In this document: positions 8,733-18,012 of the stretch, in pieces | Position numbering within the stretch: the first letter of the stretch is position 1 | How the letters are laid out: each line of letters begins with the position of its first letter | Assembly: GCA_041752315.1 (NCBI GenBank) | Contig: JBGSHJ010000057.1 | Span: 79,619 to 143,618, forward strand | DNA: 64,000 nt | Source of the DNA: SYFY01 sp041752315 | Lineage (GTDB): Bacteria; Pseudomonadota; Gammaproteobacteria; Pseudomonadales; Azotimanducaceae | Reading direction: 5' to 3' | Made by a program: the position numbers and the translations under genes | Notes under the pieces: model-generated | Told to the model about the DNA's origin: nothing | The model's database searches: none | Seen by the model: only the letters and a program-made list of their open reading frames with translations

Positions 8733-9230
8733 TCAGCCACCAAGCACACGTGCGCCACGGCCAATGCCGGAAACGCCTGAACGCACGACCTCGAGAATCT
8801 TGGCGTTGCCTACCGCGCGCATGAACGCCATCAGCTTGACGCTGGGCCCTACCACCTGCACGGTATAGGTATCCGGGGTGACATCAACAATCTGGCCCCG
8901 GAAAATGTCTGCCGTGCGCTTGATTTCGTCCCTCTCCGGCCCCGTCGCCTTGACCTTGATCAGCATGATCTCGCGTTCGATGTGCTCGGTTTCCGCGAGA
9001 TCCTGGACCTTGACCACCTCGACGATCTTGTAGAGCTGCTTGATGATCTGCTCGATGTGCGCTTCATCACCGCCCGTGGTCATGGTCAATCTGGACAATG
9101 TCTCGTCTTCGGTAGGTGCAACCGTCAGGGTTTCAATGTTGTAGCCGCGCTGCGAGAAAAGACCCACCACCCGGGACAACACCCCGGATTCGTTTTCCAG
9201 CAACACGGAGATGATGGCACGACGATGCAT
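8733..9230 (-). CDS. ilvH: Acetolactate synthase small (regulatory) subunit
   Basis: Regulatory subunit that activates the catalytic subunit and mediates valine feedback inhibition. The N-terminal ACT domain is clear (ISVLLENESGVLSRVVGLF, RGYNIETLTVAPTED), followed by the ALS_ss_C domain (MLIKVKATGPERDEI, FRGQIVDVTPDTYTVQV). 165 residues, matching E. coli IlvH (163). The start codon lies three bases after the ilvI stop, indicating co-translation; ilvC follows after 57 bases. Confidence 0.97.
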   Translation of the reverse strand: MHRRAIISVLLENESGVLSRVVGLFSQRGYNIETLTVAPTEDETLSRLTMTTGGDEAHIEQIIKQLYKIVEVVKVQDLAETEHIEREIMLIKVKATGPERDEIKRTADIFRGQIVDVTPDTYTVQVVGPSVKLMAFMRAVGNAKILEVVRSGVSGIGRGARVLGG

Positions 9231-9233
9231 GGT

Positions 9234-10997
9234 CTACTCCTTGGGCTCGGCTTTGCCTTCACCGGCGCGGGCGAGAATCATGTCCTTCATCGAACCGCCC
9301 TTGATGGCCATCGGATACACGTGCTCCTCCGGATCGACCCAGACGTCCAGCAGAACCAGTTTGTTGCGCATTTCCGGGCTGAACATCTTTTCCACCGCGG
9401 CTTCCAGGTCTTCCACGCGATCGACCCGCATGCCGACATGGCCAAATGCCTCGGCAATGGTCTTGAAATCAGGCAGGGAATCGCTGTACGTGCTGCTTGC
9501 GTGCCGGCCGCCGTACTGCATGTCCTGCCACTGTTTGACCATGCCGAGGGCCTGGTTGTTGAGTGCCATGATCTTGATCGGCAGACCATATTGAAGGCAG
9601 GTCGAGAGTTCCTGCATGTTCATCATGAAGCTGCCTTCACCGGTGACACAGGCAACGGTCGCCCTGGGGTGCGCCATCTGCACACCCATGGCCGCAGGCA
9701 ACCCAAAACCCATCGTCCCCAGGCCACCGGAGTTGATCCACTTGCGTGGTTCCGCAAACCGATAATATTGCGCCGCAAACATCTGGTGCTGCCCAACATC
9801 GCTGGTGATGAACGCATCGCCACCGGTGACCTTGTAGAGCATCTGCACCGCGTACTGAGGCAGGATGCGCTTGCCCGGTTCAGGCCTGAGATGATGGTTG
9901 AGGCCATTGCGGTCACGCCACTCGTTGATCTGGTGCCACCACAGTTCACGCGCCTTCAGGTTGACCGGTCGAGCGGGCAGTTCGGCTTCGACAATCTGGA
10001 GCACGTCTTCGAGGACACTCTTTGCATCACCGACAATCGGAATATCCGCGGTGATGATCTTCGAGATGGAAGACGGATCGATATCGATGTGCACGATCGT
10101 CGCGTCCGGACAGAACTTGGCTGGGCTGTTGGTCACCCGATCATCGAACCTCGCGCCCACTGCAAACACGAGATCCGCCTCATGCATGGCAAGATTGGCT
10201 TCATAGGTACCATGCATGCCGAGCATGCCCAGGCTCAGTGGATCATCACCGGGATAGGCACCCAGCCCCATCAGCGTAGTCGTCACCGGTACATTGAGTT
10301 TACGGACCAGGGTGGTCAGCTCGCCCGCCGCGTTGCCCTGCACCACGCCGCCACCGGCGTAGATGACTGGACGACGTGCTTCAAGCAGCGCCTGCACAGC
10401 CTTGCGAATCTGCCTTGCGTTGCCGCGCGTGGCAGGATTGTACGACCGCAGCGAGACCTTTTCCGGATAGACGTACGGTGCAAGTACCGCCGGATCGGTG
10501 GTGTCCTTCGGGATGTCGATCACCACCGGTCCCGGGCGTCCGGTGGTTGCAATGTGAAAGGCTTTTTTCACGATCAGCGGGATGTCTTCAGCCCGTTTGA
10601 CCATGAAGCTGTGTTTGGCAACCGGCCGGGAGATACCGATCATATCGGTCTCCTGGAATGCATCCGTTCCGATCAGTTCCTGCGCAACCTGGGCGGAAAT
10701 GACCACCATGGGGATGGAATCCATGTAGGCCGTGGCGATTCCGGTGATCGCATTGGTCGCACCCGGTCCGGACGTCACCAGCACGACGCCGGGTTTGCCG
10801 GAAGCCCGGGCGTAACCGTCCGCCATGTGTGTCGCCGCCTGCTCGTGCCGCACCAGGATATGTTCAAGTTTCTGCTGGCGGAAAATGGCGTCATAGATAT
10901 GCAGCGCCGCACCACCCGGATAACCAAACACATGCTCCACGCCCTCGTCCTGCAGGGCACGAATGAGCATATCGCCGCCGGACAGGCGTTCGGTCAT
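9234..10997 (-). CDS. ilvI: Acetolactate synthase large (catalytic) subunit
   Basis: Thiamine diphosphate and FAD enzyme that commits pyruvate to branched-chain amino acids. Seen in order: FGYPGGAALHIYDA, VRHEQAATHMADGYAR with the catalytic Glu, TSGPGATN, the FAD-region VGARFDDRVT, and the C-terminal ThDP motif TGEGSFMMN...NNQALGMVKQWQ. Glu replaces the usual Asp in the GDG motif; I recall the same variant in Pseudomonas. Start chosen at the ATG at 10997, six bases after AGAGGAG; an ATG two codons earlier overlaps that site. First gene of ilvI-ilvH-ilvC. Confidence 0.97.
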   Translation of the reverse strand: MTERLSGGDMLIRALQDEGVEHVFGYPGGAALHIYDAIFRQQKLEHILVRHEQAATHMADGYARASGKPGVVLVTSGPGATNAITGIATAYMDSIPMVVISAQVAQELIGTDAFQETDMIGISRPVAKHSFMVKRAEDIPLIVKKAFHIATTGRPGPVVIDIPKDTTDPAVLAPYVYPEKVSLRSYNPATRGNARQIRKAVQALLEARRPVIYAGGGVVQGNAAGELTTLVRKLNVPVTTTLMGLGAYPGDDPLSLGMLGMHGTYEANLAMHEADLVFAVGARFDDRVTNSPAKFCPDATIVHIDIDPSSISKIITADIPIVGDAKSVLEDVLQIVEAELPARPVNLKARELWWHQINEWRDRNGLNHHLRPEPGKRILPQYAVQMLYKVTGGDAFITSDVGQHQMFAAQYYRFAEPRKWINSGGLGTMGFGLPAAMGVQMAHPRATVACVTGEGSFMMNMQELSTCLQYGLPIKIMALNNQALGMVKQWQDMQYGGRHASSTYSDSLPDFKTIAEAFGHVGMRVDRVEDLEAAVEKMFSPEMRNKLVLLDVWVDPEEHVYPMAIKGGSMKDMILARAGEGKAEPKE

Positions 10998-11080
10998 CGT
11001 CATCTCCTCTGGGCTTGATCGCGCAAACAACTATTTGATTTGTTTGGCAAAGTCGAAAGGCGTGGAAAAAAGAGCGGCGT

Positions 11081-11109
11081 ATTCTTTAGATTCAGCCCGG
11101 CCCTGTCAA
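11081..11109 (-). promoter_or_regulatory. Sigma70-type promoter for ilvI-ilvH-ilvC
   Basis: On the minus strand a perfect -35 TTGACA (11109..11104) is followed after exactly 17 bases by AAGAAT (11086..11081), matching four of six -10 consensus positions. It lies about 85 bases upstream of the ilvI start and points at it. No leader peptide rich in Val, Leu or Ile codons was seen between it and ilvI. Confidence 0.6.
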
Positions 11110-11226
11110 CGCGGGCTGTTTGTGCGCGGGATCACACTTCCCCGAGTGTGGGAGGTTTGCAGGCTTCCCAGCCCGATCAACCGCTGTGTTATCCTGACGA
11201 CAGTTTGTTGCAGGCGGCAGGTCAGG

Positions 11227-11718
11227 ATGCGTACAACGTTGGCAATCTTGTTGTTGGGCGCGTCGGTCGTGGTTTTGGTCATGGTTCCCTTCATGACAAC
11301 ACAGGCCGAGGTCATGTACCGCTGGGTCGACAAGGGTGGTGTCCTGAACTACTCACAGGTGGAACCACAAGGCGTGAAATCCGAAAAGATCGTCACCCGT
11401 GGGTCACTCTCTTCCCGTGTCCAGGAAACAGCCACACCTTCAACCGAACTCACCGAAGTTGCTGCAAAACCCAAACTGACTGAGGAGCAGCAGCGCAAAC
11501 TCGACGAACTGAAAGCACTGCATGCAATGCAGGAGCAGCAGATTGCACAGATCAGGCAGACGAACTGCGAAAAGTCGAGAGGGGTGCTTGAACGGCTCAA
11601 ACAATCCGAGCGTGTCCGTGTTCGCGAAGACTCGGGTAACGAAAGGATCATCGGTGAAGACGAGCGGCAACGCCGGATTGCCGAAGCGCAGGAAGGAATC
11701 GCCACTAATTGCACCTGA
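11227..11718 (+). CDS. DUF4124 domain protein, exported
   Basis: The 163-residue protein has an N-terminal hydrophobic segment (LAILLLGASVVVLVMVPF), which acts as signal peptide or anchor. It is followed by the DUF4124 signature EVMYRWVDKGGVLNYSQ and then a charged, helical tail rich in Glu, Gln and Arg with two cysteines (NCEKS and a terminal NCT). DUF4124 proteins are common in gamma-proteobacteria and have no assigned function. Start ATG at 11227, although the frame is open upstream through the divergent ilv promoter. It stands alone between divergent ilvI and convergent pgeF. Confidence 0.85.
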   Translation: MRTTLAILLLGASVVVLVMVPFMTTQAEVMYRWVDKGGVLNYSQVEPQGVKSEKIVTRGSLSSRVQETATPSTELTEVAAKPKLTEEQQRKLDELKALHAMQEQQIAQIRQTNCEKSRGVLERLKQSERVRVREDSGNERIIGEDERQRRIAEAQEGIATNCT

Positions 11719-11787
11719 TCACTGCAGTCCGCCTGTAGGCCAATTGATTAAAAGGTCAAGTGACCAAAGAGTGATCGATCGAAAAAG

Positions 11788-12561
11788 TCACCGACGAACG
11801 ATGAAGCTCGCCATCCGCCCGGTGCTGGCCTCCCGGCGATAGGAAAACAACTGGGGATCAGCCAGCGTTCCACGTCCGGAATCGGTGATCGAGACCGCCG
11901 GCACACCGGCCGCTTCAATCTGCGCCCGCGCGATTCCGACCAGGTCGCACCACCATTTCCCGCTCGCCTGACCTGCCTGACCTGCCTGGCCTGCCTGGAA
12001 AGTGGCGGCCATCACCTCGTCCGACACCGTGCCGACAAAAGCCTGACGCACCTCTGACCCTACCTCGTAGGAGTTTCCGCGGCTGATGCAGGGTCCCATC
12101 CAAACCAGCAACTGGTCCTTCGGACAGGGCATCGCCGCCAGCAACGCAGGAATGACCCCGCCTGCCAATCCGCGCCAGCCGGCGTGCGCGGCACCGATGC
12201 AGAGACCACCTCTCTGAGCAACCAGGACGGGCAGGCAGTCGGCAGTCTGGATCACCAGCCCAAGTTCGGGCTCGGTGGTCCACATCGCATCGGCCACCCT
12301 CTGGTCCGCCGTGGTGGCCCGGGTGGCCCTGAGTACGTCGATGCCATGCACCTGATGCAGATACTGGACATGTCGGGCGCCGATCAGGACCTGCAGGCGC
12401 TGCCGATTGGCACTGACGGCAACCGGATCATCCTCTCCCAGCCGAACATTGAACGTATCAAAAGGGGGGCTGCTGCAACCCCCTTCACGTGTTGTCGAGC
12501 CCGCCAGCACACCTTCTTCCGTCCAGTTCGGACAGATCCATGATTCAGGAAGCCCGTTCAT
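11788..12561 (-). CDS. pgeF: PgeF/YfiH family (laccase-domain) protein
   Basis: Member of the multicopper polyphenol oxidase-like family. Homologs act as purine nucleoside phosphorylases and, as PgeF in E. coli, remove mis-incorporated serine from peptidoglycan precursors. Metal-site motifs are present: YLHQVHG, TADCLPV, AHAGWRGL and GPCIS. 257 residues, typical length. The gene overlaps the end of rluD by 17 bases, the conserved rluD-yfiH pair. A glycine/glutamine/alanine triplet repeat (QAG)n sits near residues 187-198 and is encoded by a 9-bp DNA repeat, probably in a surface loop. Confidence 0.93.
   Translation of the reverse strand: MNGLPESWICPNWTEEGVLAGSTTREGGCSSPPFDTFNVRLGEDDPVAVSANRQRLQVLIGARHVQYLHQVHGIDVLRATRATTADQRVADAMWTTEPELGLVIQTADCLPVLVAQRGGLCIGAAHAGWRGLAGGVIPALLAAMPCPKDQLLVWMGPCISRGNSYEVGSEVRQAFVGTVSDEVMAATFQAGQAGQAGQASGKWWCDLVGIARAQIEAAGVPAVSITDSGRGTLADPQLFSYRREASTGRMASFIVRR
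11966..11998. repeat. 9-bp tandem repeat inside pgeF
   Basis: Three units at 11966-11974, 11975-11983 and 11984-11992 (GCCTGACCT, GCCTGACCT, GCCTGGCCT) plus a partial fourth unit. In the minus-strand gene they encode repeated Gln-Ala-Gly. Reading frame is kept at any copy number. Confidence 0.8.
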
Positions 12562-13510
12562 GCAACTCCCTGTCAGTACGCAGAATGGTGCGCAGTTTCA
12601 GCAGGTCTGCGGGCCATGGCGCGGTGAAACTCATCGGTTCGTCGGTCGCCGGATGCTCGAAGCTGAGTGTCTCCGCATGCAGGGCCTGGCGACGAAAACC
12701 GCGGATTGCCGCGATCAGTTCCAGCGACGGCTGTTGTGGCAAACGACCCCGTGCGCCATACGTCGAATCGCCGATCAACGGGTACCCGGCGTGAGCCAGG
12801 TGCACCCTGATCTGATGTGTACGACCCGTGTGCAGTTCAGCCTGGATACTGGTGTGCGCCCGGTACCGTTCATTGACCCGCACACTGGTGTGAGCGGTCT
12901 TGCCATCGTCCCGGACGGCCTGACGCAGTCGATGGTGCGGGTCGCGACCGATAGGCTCACGGTACTCGGCTCCGGAGACCAGGTATCCCTCGACAAATGC
13001 CACATAACTGCGCCGCACCCTCCTTTCAGCCAACGCCTCGATCAGACGGCCATGGGCGCGCGTACTGGCGGCTACCATCATGATCCCGCTCGTCTCCTTG
13101 TCCAGGCGATGAACAACCCCGGCTCGCGGCAGTTGTCCGAGGTCGGGACGATGGGCCAGCAGCGCATTCATCAGGGTTCGATCGGGGTTTCCCGCACCGG
13201 GGTGTACGACCAAGCCTGCAGGTTTCGCCAGCACGATGACATCTTCGTCTTCATGGAGGATATCCAGCGGGATGGGTTGTGGTGTGTCGTAGACCACCGT
13301 GACTGGCGGCAGATCAAGACTGAGTGTTTCGCCCCCTTTCAGACGGAGCTTGGGTTTCACGGTTGCCCCGTCGACAGTCAAACGACCGTCTTCGATCGCT
13401 CGGGCCAGCACCACCCGGGAATGGTCTTCGAACAGAACACTGGCGATACGATCGGCTCGTTCACCGGCCAGATGCATGGGCACCTGCTGAAACAGGATGG
13501 GCGAATTCAC
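12545..13510 (-). CDS. rluD: 23S rRNA pseudouridine synthase RluD
   Basis: Makes pseudouridines 1911, 1915 and 1917 in helix 69 of 23S rRNA. An N-terminal S4 RNA-binding domain (about residues 15-75) precedes the RsuA/RluA catalytic domain, with VHPGAGNPD and the catalytic Asp137 in HRLDKETSG; LETGRTHQIRVH appears as LHTGRTHQIRVH. 321 residues, as in E. coli. The start is a GTG at 13510 by alignment with homologs; an ATG at 13477 would lose the first strand of S4. It is divergent from bamD, a pairing conserved in gamma-proteobacteria. Confidence 0.96.
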   Translation of the reverse strand: MNSPILFQQVPMHLAGERADRIASVLFEDHSRVVLARAIEDGRLTVDGATVKPKLRLKGGETLSLDLPPVTVVYDTPQPIPLDILHEDEDVIVLAKPAGLVVHPGAGNPDRTLMNALLAHRPDLGQLPRAGVVHRLDKETSGIMMVAASTRAHGRLIEALAERRVRRSYVAFVEGYLVSGAEYREPIGRDPHHRLRQAVRDDGKTAHTSVRVNERYRAHTSIQAELHTGRTHQIRVHLAHAGYPLIGDSTYGARGRLPQQPSLELIAAIRGFRRQALHAETLSFEHPATDEPMSFTAPWPADLLKLRTILRTDRELHERAS

Positions 13511-13827
13511 AATGTTGGTCCAGAGTCGATGTCTTGCACGTTGATGGTTCTACCCGACAGGCATCGGCGGGAGAAATGTTTTTCCTGACCAGCAGCCTGA
13601 CGGATTTGATCGATCGTAACGAGCCGGATGGGAGTGCAGAGGCAGATTTCGCGATTTTGAGGCGCACCGGGGAACTATGCAACGAGATATCCGAACCACG
13701 GGATGTGGTGGAGCATCGGACCAGCCCGCCGAAGCGCTGCACCAACCCGGTCGATCAACCTCAAGTCCAGCATGCTCCTTGAATGGCGGTTTTGTTAGTA
13801 TTAGCCAACCTGGAGTCCCGGATTGAC
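13511..13827. other. Divergent intergenic region between rluD and bamD
   Basis: 317 bases with no convincing gene; the short open frames across it lack plausible starts and family signals. It must hold the promoters for both rluD and bamD, but I could not identify a -10/-35 pair with confidence. Confidence 0.6.
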
Positions 13828-14853
13828 ATGTCGCACCGCTTCGCTTTTCCGAACACGTTGAAAGTTTCATTGATCGTGGCCTTGCTGCTTGGCGCGCTGC
13901 AGGGATGCGCGCTCTGGCCATTTGGAGACAAGGACGATGACGGGGAAGAAGACCTCGAGACGACTGAACAGGCGCTGTATCGGAACGCGCAGCGGTATCT
14001 ACGGAGCGCCAACTATGATATCGCCATCAAGAATCTCGAGGGTCTGGAAGCCCGGTTCCCCTTTGGTCGATACGCAGAACAGGCCCAACTGGAACTGATC
14101 TATGCACGTCACATGTCCCTGGACCATGAGGCAGCCCGCACGGCAGCCGATCGGTTCATCCGGCTGCATCCCACTCATTCGAACATCGACTATGCCTACT
14201 ACCTGAAAGGCATGTCGTCGTATAACAAGAACGCAAGCCTGCTCGACCGACTCGTTGCCACCGACCCCTCCAAGCGGGACATGACGGCCGCTCGTGAGGC
14301 CTATGCCGATTTTGCGCAACTGCTGGCCAGATACCCGCAATCCCAGTACACGCCTGACGCGCGGCAGCGTATGGTCTATCTGCGCAACCTGCTGGGCGCC
14401 GCAGAGATCAATGTCGCCGATTATTACATGCGCCGCGGAGCCTATATGGCGGCCAACAACCGGGCTCAGTATGTGCTCGATCACTATTCGCAGAGTCTGG
14501 CTGTTCCGGACGCACTGGTCATTCTCGTCGAGTGCAACTGGCGTCTGGGGCTGGAAGCAGCAGCCAACGACACACTGCGCGTTCTCGCAGAAAATTATCC
14601 ATCCCACAGTGCATTCGACTCGGAAGGCAATCTCGTACTTGCCGATCGGGTCCTCAGCCGCGATCGTTCATGGACGAACATCGTGACTTTCGGCCTGCTC
14701 GACCGGCCGGAAGTGCCCCCACCGATCATGTTGCAGCATCCGGAAGGTTACACACCCAGGAACGTGACTGATCCGTCAACTGAAGAAGAGACCGGCACGG
14801 ACGACAAGGCCCCCAAAAAGGGCTGGTTCAGCTGGTTGCCGTTCATCGGCTGA
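13828..14853 (+). CDS. bamD: Outer-membrane assembly lipoprotein BamD (ComL)
   Basis: Essential lipoprotein of the BAM complex that inserts beta-barrel proteins into the outer membrane. Signal peptide with lipobox LQGC, lipidated Cys27, then the TPR-type helical repeats typical of BamD: LYRNAQRYLRSANYDIAIKNLEGLEARFPFG, YAEQAQLELIYA, FIRLHPTHSNIDYAYYLKG. 341 residues, the length I recall for P. aeruginosa ComL; the extra C-terminal ~100 residues are acidic and end KKGWFSWLPFIG. Start ATG at 13828, 15 codons inside the longest frame. The TGA stop overlaps the pilS ATG by one base. Confidence 0.95.
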   Translation: MSHRFAFPNTLKVSLIVALLLGALQGCALWPFGDKDDDGEEDLETTEQALYRNAQRYLRSANYDIAIKNLEGLEARFPFGRYAEQAQLELIYARHMSLDHEAARTAADRFIRLHPTHSNIDYAYYLKGMSSYNKNASLLDRLVATDPSKRDMTAAREAYADFAQLLARYPQSQYTPDARQRMVYLRNLLGAAEINVADYYMRRGAYMAANNRAQYVLDHYSQSLAVPDALVILVECNWRLGLEAAANDTLRVLAENYPSHSAFDSEGNLVLADRVLSRDRSWTNIVTFGLLDRPEVPPPIMLQHPEGYTPRNVTDPSTEEETGTDDKAPKKGWFSWLPFIG

Positions 14854-16481
14854 TGCCCAGCCAGAAGAGCCAGTCGTGGCAGCAATGGGCGAATACCGAC
14901 ACGGCCCGCATCGGGCAGACCCTGTCGCTGCTGCGCATCTACAACACCTATCGTGTGCTGGTTGGCATCGCACTCTTCCTGATCTATACGCAGAACTGGC
15001 TCCGCACTGATCTCGGCCGCGCGGCGCCAGACGCCTTTTTCTGGGCTCTTGGCGCCTACATCGCCACCAATCTCGGGATCTCGGTGTTGACTCGCCTGTT
15101 GCCCCAGGATCTTGCCCGACGACAGTTGTTTTGTGTTGGCATCATCGCCAGCGACATTCTCTGGCTGGCCGTACTGATGGCCATGTCTGCAGGGGTTGGC
15201 AGTGGGCTGGATGGTTTCATGCTGGTCACCGTAACTGCCGGTGCCATCATCGTGGCTGACCGCACCAGCCTTCTGACGGCTGCTCTGGCCACCATCGCAG
15301 TGCTTTATCAGGAGCTGTTCACCGCGCTGCGAATGCCCGAAGAGCCCAACGGTTTTTTTCAGGCAGGTGTGCTCGGCATTCTCTTCTTCATGTTTACCCT
15401 TTTCATTACCAACATCTCCAATCGTCTACGTCAGAACGAACTGCGCAATATCTCCCAGGCCGCGGAGCTGGCTGACCTCGAACGGGTCAATCAGCAGGTC
15501 ATACAACGCATGCAGACCGGCATTGTCGTGGTTGACGAACAAGACCGCGTACGCACGTTCAACCAGGCAGCGCGTCGACTGCTCGGACAGATGCACGAGC
15601 AGCGCCCTCTGGAGTTGCCCACACAAGTCCTTGCCGCGCTGGACAGTTGGCGAAACAAGATGGGCCGCGGGCTGCCTGCCATGCAACTGGACACCACGGG
15701 ACCAAGCATACGCGTGAGTTTTTCGTCGGTGCGAATCGACGATCCAAAGGGACTGGTCACCATTTTCATGGAAGACAACGGTGAAATTCAGCAGCAGGCC
15801 CAACAACTCAAACTTTCGGAACTCGGCCGGCTTTCCGCGAGCATTGCGCATGAAATACGCAATCCCCTGGCGGCCATCAGTCATGCCGCCCAGTTGCTGC
15901 AGGAATCCCACAATCTGGACAAGGGCGATGAACGCCTGACAGCAATCATCCACAACCACACGAAGCGCATGAATGCCGTGGTGGAAAACGTTCTCCTGCT
16001 GTCACGCAGGCAACCGTCGACCCCGGAGCGAACCCGACTGGACAGCCTCATCGCAGTCTTTGCCAGGGAGTACGCCGAATCCGAGCCCGACACCGTGCTG
16101 TCGGTAACCGTGAATCCACCCGAAACGCTGGTCCGTGTAGACCCCCGCCAGATCCGCCAGGTGCTGACCAATCTGGTCACGAATGCACGCCGGCATGGCC
16201 GTACTGACGATCCTGTTGTGCGACTGGTAGGCGGCATCGACCCTCAGACCGATCGGCCTTTCCTCAGTGTGATCGACAATGGTGCTGGTGTACCGCGGGA
16301 TCAGGAGAAACAGTTGTTCGAGCCATTTCACACGACCCAGGCAAAAGGAACCGGTCTCGGCCTCTACCTTTCCAGAGAAATCTGCGCAGCCAACCAGGCA
16401 CGCCTGACCTACACCCGTGACGAAGGCGGTGGTGCGTGTTTCCGTATATTGTTTACGCATCCTGATCGTTTTGGCGCCTGA
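14853..16481 (+). CDS. pilS: Type IV pilus sensor histidine kinase PilS
   Basis: Membrane sensor of the PilS-PilR system, which in Pseudomonas controls pilin transcription. About six membrane helices occupy residues 25-195, followed by a PAS-like domain (~205-315), HisKA with the phosphoacceptor His333 in SIAHEIRNPL, and the HATPase domain with N-box NLVTNARRHG, DNGAGVP and GTGLGLYL. 542 residues, near the P. aeruginosa length. It starts on the last base of the bamD stop codon and is followed by pilR. Confidence 0.94.
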   Translation: MPSQKSQSWQQWANTDTARIGQTLSLLRIYNTYRVLVGIALFLIYTQNWLRTDLGRAAPDAFFWALGAYIATNLGISVLTRLLPQDLARRQLFCVGIIASDILWLAVLMAMSAGVGSGLDGFMLVTVTAGAIIVADRTSLLTAALATIAVLYQELFTALRMPEEPNGFFQAGVLGILFFMFTLFITNISNRLRQNELRNISQAAELADLERVNQQVIQRMQTGIVVVDEQDRVRTFNQAARRLLGQMHEQRPLELPTQVLAALDSWRNKMGRGLPAMQLDTTGPSIRVSFSSVRIDDPKGLVTIFMEDNGEIQQQAQQLKLSELGRLSASIAHEIRNPLAAISHAAQLLQESHNLDKGDERLTAIIHNHTKRMNAVVENVLLLSRRQPSTPERTRLDSLIAVFAREYAESEPDTVLSVTVNPPETLVRVDPRQIRQVLTNLVTNARRHGRTDDPVVRLVGGIDPQTDRPFLSVIDNGAGVPRDQEKQLFEPFHTTQAKGTGLGLYLSREICAANQARLTYTRDEGGGACFRILFTHPDRFGA

Positions 16482-16509
16482 CACGACGGTCGCCGAGGGA
16501 GAAACCACC

Positions 16510-17895
16510 GTGACACAACGCCAGCAGGTGCTCATCGTTGACGATGAACCGGATATCCGGGAACTGCTTGAGATAACCCTGGGCAGGATGGACCTCGACA
16601 CGCGGGCGGCCAGCGATCTGGCATCTGCACGGTCCCTGCTTGCAGCACAGCACTTCGATCTTTGCCTGACTGACATGAATCTGCCCGATGGCAACGGAAT
16701 CGATCTTGTGCATCTGATGGCAGATCAGTACCCATCAACACCGGTCGCCATGATCACCGCCCACGGCAGCATGGACACCGCCATCGAGGCGCTGAAGGGC
16801 GGTGCATTCGATTTTCTGCAGAAGCCAGTGGATCTGGACATCCTTCGCACCCTGGTTGAAAGCGCGCTCAAGCTCAAGGCGCCAGTCAGCCCGACCACAA
16901 AAACACAATTGATCGGTGAGTCCGGAACGATCACTGCGCTACGGCAACAGATCGTCAGGCTCGCACGCAGCCAGGCACCGATCTACATCAGCGGCGAATC
17001 GGGCTCGGGCAAAGAAGTAGCAGCGCGCCTCATGCATGAACTTGGACCACGCAGCAGCGGACCTTTTGTACCGGTGAACTGCGGGGCGATTCCCGGCGAG
17101 TTGATGGAGAGCGAATTTTTTGGGCATGTCAAAGGTGCGTTCACGGGCGCCCACATGGACAAGCCTGGGCTGTTCGAGGTAGCCGCAGGCGGCACGCTCT
17201 TCCTGGATGAAGTTGCCGACCTGCCCCTGTCCATGCAGGTCAAGCTGCTGCGTGCCATCCAGGAAAAGTCGATTCGCCGCGTCGGCAGCACCCAGGAAAA
17301 TGCGATCGACATCCGGGTGCTGTCAGCGACACATCGTGATCTCGCAACCGAAGTACTCGAGGGCAACTTTCGGCAGGATCTCTACTACCGGTTGAACGTG
17401 ATCGAATTGCGAATGCCTGCACTGCGGGATCGGCCGGAGGACATTCCCGCGTTCTGTGGCTACATCCTCAGCCGACTTGCGAAGGAGTATGGCCAACCGG
17501 CACCGGAGATGTCCCCCCTGGCGCTCAAGGTGCTGCTCAAGTACGACTATCCGGGCAACGTCCGCGAGCTGGAGAACATCCTCGAGCGGGCGTTCACGCT
17601 GTGTGAGGGAGCGAGGATCGAGCCATCAGACCTCGGGTTGGCCAGCAACGATCAAACCGTGAACGCTGACATCAGCGGACCTGTTCAAGTGGAGCAGGCT
17701 CTTGCGCTCGAGAGAGGGCTGGAGATGTCTCTCCCGGCTGGCGAGTCCCTGGAAGGTTATCTCGAAAGAATTGAACGCAGATTGCTGACCGAGGCACTTG
17801 AGGCCACCCGCTGGAACAAGACCGCAGCCGCCAAACAGCTGGGCCTCAGCTTCCGCGCGCTGCGCTACAGGTTGGCAAAGCTGAACATGGAGTAG
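16510..17895 (+). CDS. pilR: Sigma54-dependent response regulator PilR
   Basis: NtrC-family activator paired with PilS. The receiver domain has the phosphoacceptor Asp55 in TDMNLPDG, with VDDE at the N-terminus. The AAA+ domain has Walker A GESGSGKE at 162-169 and the GAFTGA loop at 209-214, needed to contact sigma54. A C-terminal Fis-type helix-turn-helix (TRWNKTAAAKQLGLSFRALR) follows. 461 residues. The GTG at 16510 is preceded by AGGGAG and gives the normal N-terminus (VTQRQQVLIVDDE); the longer frame runs into pilS. Expected targets are sigma54 promoters of pilin genes; none was identified here. Confidence 0.95.
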   Translation: MTQRQQVLIVDDEPDIRELLEITLGRMDLDTRAASDLASARSLLAAQHFDLCLTDMNLPDGNGIDLVHLMADQYPSTPVAMITAHGSMDTAIEALKGGAFDFLQKPVDLDILRTLVESALKLKAPVSPTTKTQLIGESGTITALRQQIVRLARSQAPIYISGESGSGKEVAARLMHELGPRSSGPFVPVNCGAIPGELMESEFFGHVKGAFTGAHMDKPGLFEVAAGGTLFLDEVADLPLSMQVKLLRAIQEKSIRRVGSTQENAIDIRVLSATHRDLATEVLEGNFRQDLYYRLNVIELRMPALRDRPEDIPAFCGYILSRLAKEYGQPAPEMSPLALKVLLKYDYPGNVRELENILERAFTLCEGARIEPSDLGLASNDQTVNADISGPVQVEQALALERGLEMSLPAGESLEGYLERIERRLLTEALEATRWNKTAAAKQLGLSFRALRYRLAKLNME

Positions 17896-18012
17896 TCGAC
17901 GGCAGAGCACGAAGGTTGCACCGTGCACCCACTTCACACCGCGCCAAACTCGCACAGGGGAGTGTGTGCTTGACTCTGGAACGGCTGCCATCCAGGTATC
18001 ACGCTTCCAGGC

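Noticed and set aside
8982..11018. 678-codon open frame on the plus strand
   Set aside because: It is the antisense shadow of ilvI and ilvH; those have full family motifs, whereas this frame is rich in His and Arg and shows no domain.
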